Translations under genes and position numbers: made by a program | Notes under the pieces: model-generated | The model's database searches: none | The model's input: the letters and a program-made list of their open reading frames with translations, nothing else | What the model was told of the DNA's origin: nothing | From: an uncultured Eubacteriales bacterium | GTDB taxonomy: Bacteria; Bacillota; Clostridia; Oscillospirales; CAG-272 | NCBI GenBank assembly: GCA_900545935.1 | Contig: URAP01000014.1 | Location: 1-43,826, forward strand | Length of the DNA stretch: 43,826 bases | Direction: 5' to 3' | Shown: piece by piece, positions 40,359-43,826 of the stretch | Layout of the letters: the number at the start of each line of letters is the position of its first letter | How positions within the stretch are numbered: the first letter of the stretch is position 1

Positions 40359-41294
40359 ATGGCACAGATTACAGCAAAGATGGTTGCCGAGCTGAGAGCT
40401 AAGACCGGCTGCGGCATGATGGACTGCAAGAAGGCGCTTGTTGAGACCGACGGCGATTTCGACGGTGCGGTAAAGGTTCTGCGCGAGCGCGGACTTGCCG
40501 TTGCGGCTAAGAAGGCGGACAGAATCGCGGCAGAGGGACTTGTTGCTATCAAGTTCAACGACGCAAATGATAAGGCTGCAATGATCGAGGTCAACTCCGA
40601 GACCGACTTCGTTGCTAAGAATGCTGATTTCCAGGCATTCGTAGACGGACTTCTCGATACTATTCTCGCATGCAATCCCGCAGACAACGATGCTCTCATG
40701 GCTTGCACATATGCAGGCGGCGCAGATACCGTCGAGGCTGCTCTCAAGGATAAGATCTACACCATCGGCGAGAACATTCAGATCCGCCGTTTCGTCGTTG
40801 CTCACGGCACTATCGGCTCTTACGTACACGGTAAGGGTCAGACCGGAATTCTCGTTGAGTTCGAGGCAGACGACGCAGTAAAGAATGCTCCCGAGTTCGC
40901 TGCATACGCAAAGAACATCGCTCTCCAGCTTGCAGGCGCAGGCGTTCCCGCTGTTTACGTAAACAAGGAGGACGTTCCTCAGTCCGCTCTCGATGAGGAG
41001 AAGGAGATCATCAAGGCTCAGATTGCCAACGACGAGAAAAATAAGAACAAGCCCGAAGCTATTATCGAGAAGATGGTAATGGGCAAGCTCTCCAAGTTCT
41101 ATGAGAAATATTGTCTCTGCGAGCAGGAGTATGTCAAGGATGACAAGATGACGGTTGCCGCTTATACCGCTGCTACGGCTAAGGAGCTCGGCGGCTCTAT
41201 CAAGATCAAGAACTTCTATCGCTTTGAGAAGGGCGAGGGTCTCCAGAAGCGTGAGGACAACTTCGCAGAAGAAATCGCAAGCATGATCAAGTGA
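40359..41294 (+). CDS. tsf: Translation elongation factor Ts
   Basis: A 311-residue cytosolic factor that recharges EF-Tu by releasing GDP. The N-terminal UBA-like domain reads VAELRAKTGCGMMDCKKALVE. The core contains VNSETDFVAKNADFQAFV with the TDFV motif (about 80-83) that contacts EF-Tu, and repeated halves of the dimerisation domain follow. AAAGGATAT precedes the ATG. It lies 120 bases after rpsB with a hairpin between and ends in a strong terminator. Confidence 0.97.
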   Translation: MAQITAKMVAELRAKTGCGMMDCKKALVETDGDFDGAVKVLRERGLAVAAKKADRIAAEGLVAIKFNDANDKAAMIEVNSETDFVAKNADFQAFVDGLLDTILACNPADNDALMACTYAGGADTVEAALKDKIYTIGENIQIRRFVVAHGTIGSYVHGKGQTGILVEFEADDAVKNAPEFAAYAKNIALQLAGAGVPAVYVNKEDVPQSALDEEKEIIKAQIANDEKNKNKPEAIIEKMVMGKLSKFYEKYCLCEQEYVKDDKMTVAAYTAATAKELGGSIKIKNFYRFEKGEGLQKREDNFAEEIASMIK

Positions 41295-41341
41295 TTTCGG
41301 AATAGGCGTTTCGATACATTAGCTTTGATACGACACTTTTG

Positions 41342-41375
41342 GGCGGGCACCGTACGGTTCCCGCCTTTAAGTTTT
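41342..41375 (+). terminator. Terminator after tsf
   Basis: GGCGGG (41342-41347) and CCCGCC (41360-41365), with an inner ACCG/CGGT stem, are followed by TTTAAGTTTTG. Confidence 0.8.
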
Positions 41376-41531
41376 GCGTAGCTGAATGCCGGCGCTTGCG
41401 CATGTCTGTGACTGCGGAGAACCGCCTAAAATTAACAAATAGTTTATTATTCATCTATTCAGGTGCAAATATGATGATATAGAATGATTCAAATAAAAAA
41501 AGCCCGCTCGGGGCGTGAAAGGCTGGCGCGT

Positions 41532-42416
41532 ATGTTCGGATATGTTCGGTGTTTTCCTCCCGAGCTTCGGGTGCGTGAGTACGAATACTATCGCGGCGTA
41601 TATTGCGGTCTATGCAGGAGCATGGGTCGTTGCTGCGGTCAGCTTTCGCGCTGCACTCTCTCGTATGATGTTGTCTTTCTCGCGCTCGTGAGAATGGCTT
41701 TGACCGGTGAGTCTCCTGCGGCAAAACCGAGACGGTGTGTTATCCATCCGCTGCGTAGGCGACCGAGCTGCGAGGCTTGTTCGTCGCTCGATTATTCGGC
41801 TCGTATGGGGGCACTTCTTGCGTATCATAAGCTCTCGGACGATGTTTCGGATAAGCGCGGAGTAAAAAGCGCGGTCGCGCGCGTCTGCGCGGTGCTTATG
41901 TCACCTGCACGGAGGCGTGCCGCAGGCGGCGATTTCGGTGAGAAGGACGAAGCGATAAAACGGCATCTTGAGCGAACTGCGCAGCTCGAGGCGGATGATG
42001 CGGGCGGCGAACAGCTTGCGGATGAATCCGGTGCATTGCTCGGCGAGGTGTTTTCGGGTGGTCTTGACGGAGCGGAGCGACGAATAGCATATGATATCGG
42101 ATATCATGTCGGCAGGTGGGTATACTATGTCGATGCCATAGACGATTATAGGTCGGATATGGAGAACGGCGAATATAACCCGTTTCGTTCCGAAGGGCTT
42201 CCGTCATCGGACGATATCCGTTCTGCTTTGCGGGCGGAGCTTGCCGCAACAGAGCTTGCGCTCGATCTGATACCGCATGAAGTTCCGAGCGATATACTTG
42301 AGCCTATAAGGAACATACTTTACCTCGGAAGCGAGAAAACGGTAGGCGAAATTCTTTCCGGCGATAAAAAGAAGAAGGGCGGTACGACAGAGGTCGTAGA
42401 GAAGAGGCAGAATTAA
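41532..42416 (+). CDS. DUF5685 family protein
   Basis: A 294-residue cytosolic protein of unknown function. The opening MFGYVRCFPPELRVREYEYYRGVYCGLCRSMG is characteristic of DUF5685. Cys pairs (Cys25/Cys28, then Cys69 and Cys80/Cys83) suggest a metal site. The second half is helical and holds a DAIDDYRSDMENGEYNPF segment, an Asp-rich pattern that recalls polyprenyl-synthase-like metal sites, but I do not claim that activity. I start at the ATG at 41532 from homology; GAAAGG lies upstream, and an ATG at 41484 is also in frame. The stop overlaps the next ATG as TAATG. Confidence 0.8.
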   Translation: MFGYVRCFPPELRVREYEYYRGVYCGLCRSMGRCCGQLSRCTLSYDVVFLALVRMALTGESPAAKPRRCVIHPLRRRPSCEACSSLDYSARMGALLAYHKLSDDVSDKRGVKSAVARVCAVLMSPARRRAAGGDFGEKDEAIKRHLERTAQLEADDAGGEQLADESGALLGEVFSGGLDGAERRIAYDIGYHVGRWVYYVDAIDDYRSDMENGEYNPFRSEGLPSSDDIRSALRAELAATELALDLIPHEVPSDILEPIRNILYLGSEKTVGEILSGDKKKKGGTTEVVEKRQN

Positions 42417-43039
42417 TGATACATGATCCGTATAAGGTGCTCGGTGTTTCGAGAGACGCGAGCGATGACGAAATAAAAAAAGCATACCGCGAGCTTGCCC
42501 GCAAGTATCACCCCGACAATTATGCCGGAAATCCCCTCGCCGATCTTGTTGAGGAGAAGATGAAGGAGATAAACGAGGCGTATGAGATGATCCGCCGCGA
42601 GCGAAACGGCAGCAGAAGCTCTTCGCCCGGTTCAAGCGGCGGCGGCTATGACTCCGGTGCGGGTGCGCGCGGCAGCGCGAGCTTCGGCAGAGTGCGCGAG
42701 CTTATTGCTGCCGGAAGATACTCGGAGGCTGAAATCATTCTCGACTCGATTTCGTCGAACGACCGCGGCGCGGAGTGGAATTTCCTCAAGGGAAAGGTGC
42801 TCCTTCAGCGCGGGTGGTATTTTGAGGCGCAGCGTTTTTTCGAGACCGCATGCTATATGGATCCGTCGAATTCCGAATACCGCGCGGCGCTCGACAGTAT
42901 CAAGAATTCGGGCTCCGGCTATGCCCGTGGGTACCGAACGGGCAGAGGCAGTATGGATACCTGTGATATCTGCTCGTCGCTTCTGTGCGCCGATTGCTGC
43001 TGCGAGGCAATGGGCGGCGATCTCATTCGTTGCTGCTGA
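42416..43039 (+). CDS. DnaJ-domain protein with TPR-like region
   Basis: A 207-residue protein. Residues 4-62 are a J domain (DPYKVLGVSRDASDDEIKKAYRELARKYHPD) with the DnaK-activating His32-Pro33-Asp34. A Gly/Ser-rich linker (65-90) follows, then a TPR-like helical part (about 92-165: GRVRELIAAGRYSEAEIILDSI, LLQRGWYFEAQRFFETACYMDP) and a Cys-rich tail (about 183-207) with nine cysteines. It is a specialised cochaperone rather than DnaJ itself, since the zinc-finger and client domains are missing. The start codon overlaps the DUF5685 stop, so expression is coupled and the partner may be its client. Confidence 0.88.
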   Translation: MIHDPYKVLGVSRDASDDEIKKAYRELARKYHPDNYAGNPLADLVEEKMKEINEAYEMIRRERNGSRSSSPGSSGGGYDSGAGARGSASFGRVRELIAAGRYSEAEIILDSISSNDRGAEWNFLKGKVLLQRGWYFEAQRFFETACYMDPSNSEYRAALDSIKNSGSGYARGYRTGRGSMDTCDICSSLLCADCCCEAMGGDLIRCC

Positions 43040-43047
43040 GGATTGAT

Positions 43048-43584
43048 ATGAAAAAGAAAAACAGCTTCGGAACAAAAACCGTGACCATGACGGCTATATT
43101 TTCGGCACTCGGAGTAGTATTTCTGTATATAGGTTCGATTTTTGATTTTCTCGATCTCACTGCCGCGATGGCGGCATCGTTTATTGTCATTTTCGCAGTT
43201 ATTGAGGGCGGAGGTGTCGTTCCGTGGATGATCTATGCGGGCACGGCAATAATCTCATTGCTGCTGCTCCCGAATAAATATCCCGCTGTCATATACCTGT
43301 TCTTTGCGGGACTTTATCCGATGGTCAAGTCCTATTCCGAGCGGCTTTCAATGCCGGTCGCACTGATAATCAAGCTGCTGTTTACCAATGCTATGCTGAC
43401 CGTTATCATTCTTATTGCCAAGTATCTGCTTGCCGTTCCGGACGACGAGCTCGGTCTGCGTGTAACGGTCTATATTGCGTGCAACGCGATGCTGATAGTG
43501 TTTGATTATCTGCTGACGCAGCTTATTACCGTCTATCAGAAAAAATTGCGCAGGGTGTTTCATTCTGCCGATATATTCAGATGA
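43048..43584 (+). CDS. Multi-pass membrane protein of unknown function
   Basis: A 178-residue protein with five or six hydrophobic segments: about 12-32, 38-56, 60-78, 82-96, 108-130 and 140-162. The organisation resembles ECF-transporter substrate-binding (S) components, but I see no family-defining motif. The ATG at 43048 follows GAGG by six bases and lies eight bases after the dnaJ-like gene, so it is the third member of the DUF5685 operon. The C-terminus is basic and cytosolic. Confidence 0.7.
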   Translation: MKKKNSFGTKTVTMTAIFSALGVVFLYIGSIFDFLDLTAAMAASFIVIFAVIEGGGVVPWMIYAGTAIISLLLLPNKYPAVIYLFFAGLYPMVKSYSERLSMPVALIIKLLFTNAMLTVIILIAKYLLAVPDDELGLRVTVYIACNAMLIVFDYLLTQLITVYQKKLRRVFHSADIFR

Positions 43585-43597
43585 TTTGCGGAACTGC

Positions 43598-43631
43598 CGC
43601 ACATATGGCGGCGCATGTGATAATATGTGCG
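43598..43631 (+). terminator. Hairpin ending the DUF5685 operon
   Basis: CGCACATAT (43598-43606) and ATATGTGCG (43623-43631) form a perfect 9-bp stem. No U-run follows directly. A second candidate, a CGC/GCG hairpin ending in TTTTTTT, lies at about 43680-43712. Confidence 0.5.
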
Positions 43632-43752
43632 TGTCTGAAATTATAGCAATATAATCCCCACCTGTTTGATGCGATATTGCCGCTCTGCGCGTCGCGTCGA
43701 ACGGGTTTTTTTATCCTCCGAAAGATTTTTCAAGAAAATTGAGAAAAAGGTC

Positions 43753-43781
43753 TTGACAATCGGAATGCGAGGTGGTATAAT
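43753..43781 (+). promoter_or_regulatory. Strong promoter, probably of a ribosomal RNA operon beyond the edge
   Basis: A perfect TTGACA (43753-43758) and a perfect TATAAT (43776-43781) are separated by 17 bp. The 30 bp upstream are rich in A and T tracts (ATTTTTC, GAAAATTGAGAAAAA), like an UP element. The transcript runs off the window at CGGTCCTTGAAAAT (43813-43826), which matches the CGGTCTTTGAAAAT-type sequence that I know from clostridial rRNA operon leaders. No protein start is seen before the edge. Confidence 0.65.
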
Positions 43782-43826
43782 AACCAAGCTGTCGCGAGAA
43801 GCGGGAGCGAATCGGTCCTTGAAAAT

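Overview
The window looks like a piece of chromosome from an anaerobic, fermentative member of the Clostridia (Bacillota). The indicators are purine-rich Shine-Dalgarno sites (AAGGAG/GGAGG), many TTGACA-17-TATAAT type promoters, a trimeric NAD-linked [FeFe] hydrogenase, a class B sortase, G5/3D-domain and CapA-type envelope proteins, a ThyX thymidylate synthase and a DUF5685-DnaJ gene pair. I cannot assign a genus from sequence alone. Most of the window is ordinary chromosomal housekeeping, with no transposase, integrase or CRISPR array.

Layout. 1-5000 is mainly leftward: tRNA-Leu and tRNA-Val, rhamnulose-1-phosphate aldolase, a phosphoribosyltransferase/SGNH-hydrolase operon, a small TSCPD-domain gene without an ordinary start codon, and a G5-3D membrane protein. 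4831-6228 is a gene-poor stretch with two 12-bp tandem-repeat arrays. 6229-12588 holds a DUF4190 membrane protein, an Lgt-family protein, a HAD phosphatase (leftward), a helical unknown, citrate synthase and a membrane-anchored C39-like peptidase. 12748-16894 is the leftward hydC-hydB-hydA operon, preceded by a structured leader. 17363-20755 holds a CapA-family lipoprotein and a DUF2079 membrane protein. 21053-22944 holds two overlapping phage-tail-like genes (BppU-type baseplate protein and a partner) with no other phage genes. Then come a GH1 beta-glucosidase and class B sortase, followed by a leftward ABC exporter/CCA-adding enzyme pair divergent from a LysR regulator.

From 29298 to the right edge everything is rightward: lysR; metQ, metN, metI (methionine-type ABC importer); galE; ahcY-ribF-D-Ala carboxypeptidase-like-thyX; rpsB-tsf; a DUF5685-DnaJ-membrane protein trio. 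At the right edge is a strong promoter with an A/T-rich upstream element and the start of what looks like a ribosomal RNA operon leader.

The most unusual item is metQ (30636-31541). Its two sequence halves are in the reverse order compared with every MetQ/NlpA protein I know, so it appears to be a circularly permuted substrate-binding lipoprotein, complete with its own signal peptide, ribosome-binding site and promoter. Other points worth attention are the orphan BppU pair, a penicillin-binding-protein-like D,D-peptidase whose KTG motif reads NVG, a hydrogenase H-cluster motif reading TSCSPGW, and an identical 12-bp palindrome in the beta-glucosidase promoter and upstream of metQ. Domain assignments are from motif recognition by eye; no database search was run.
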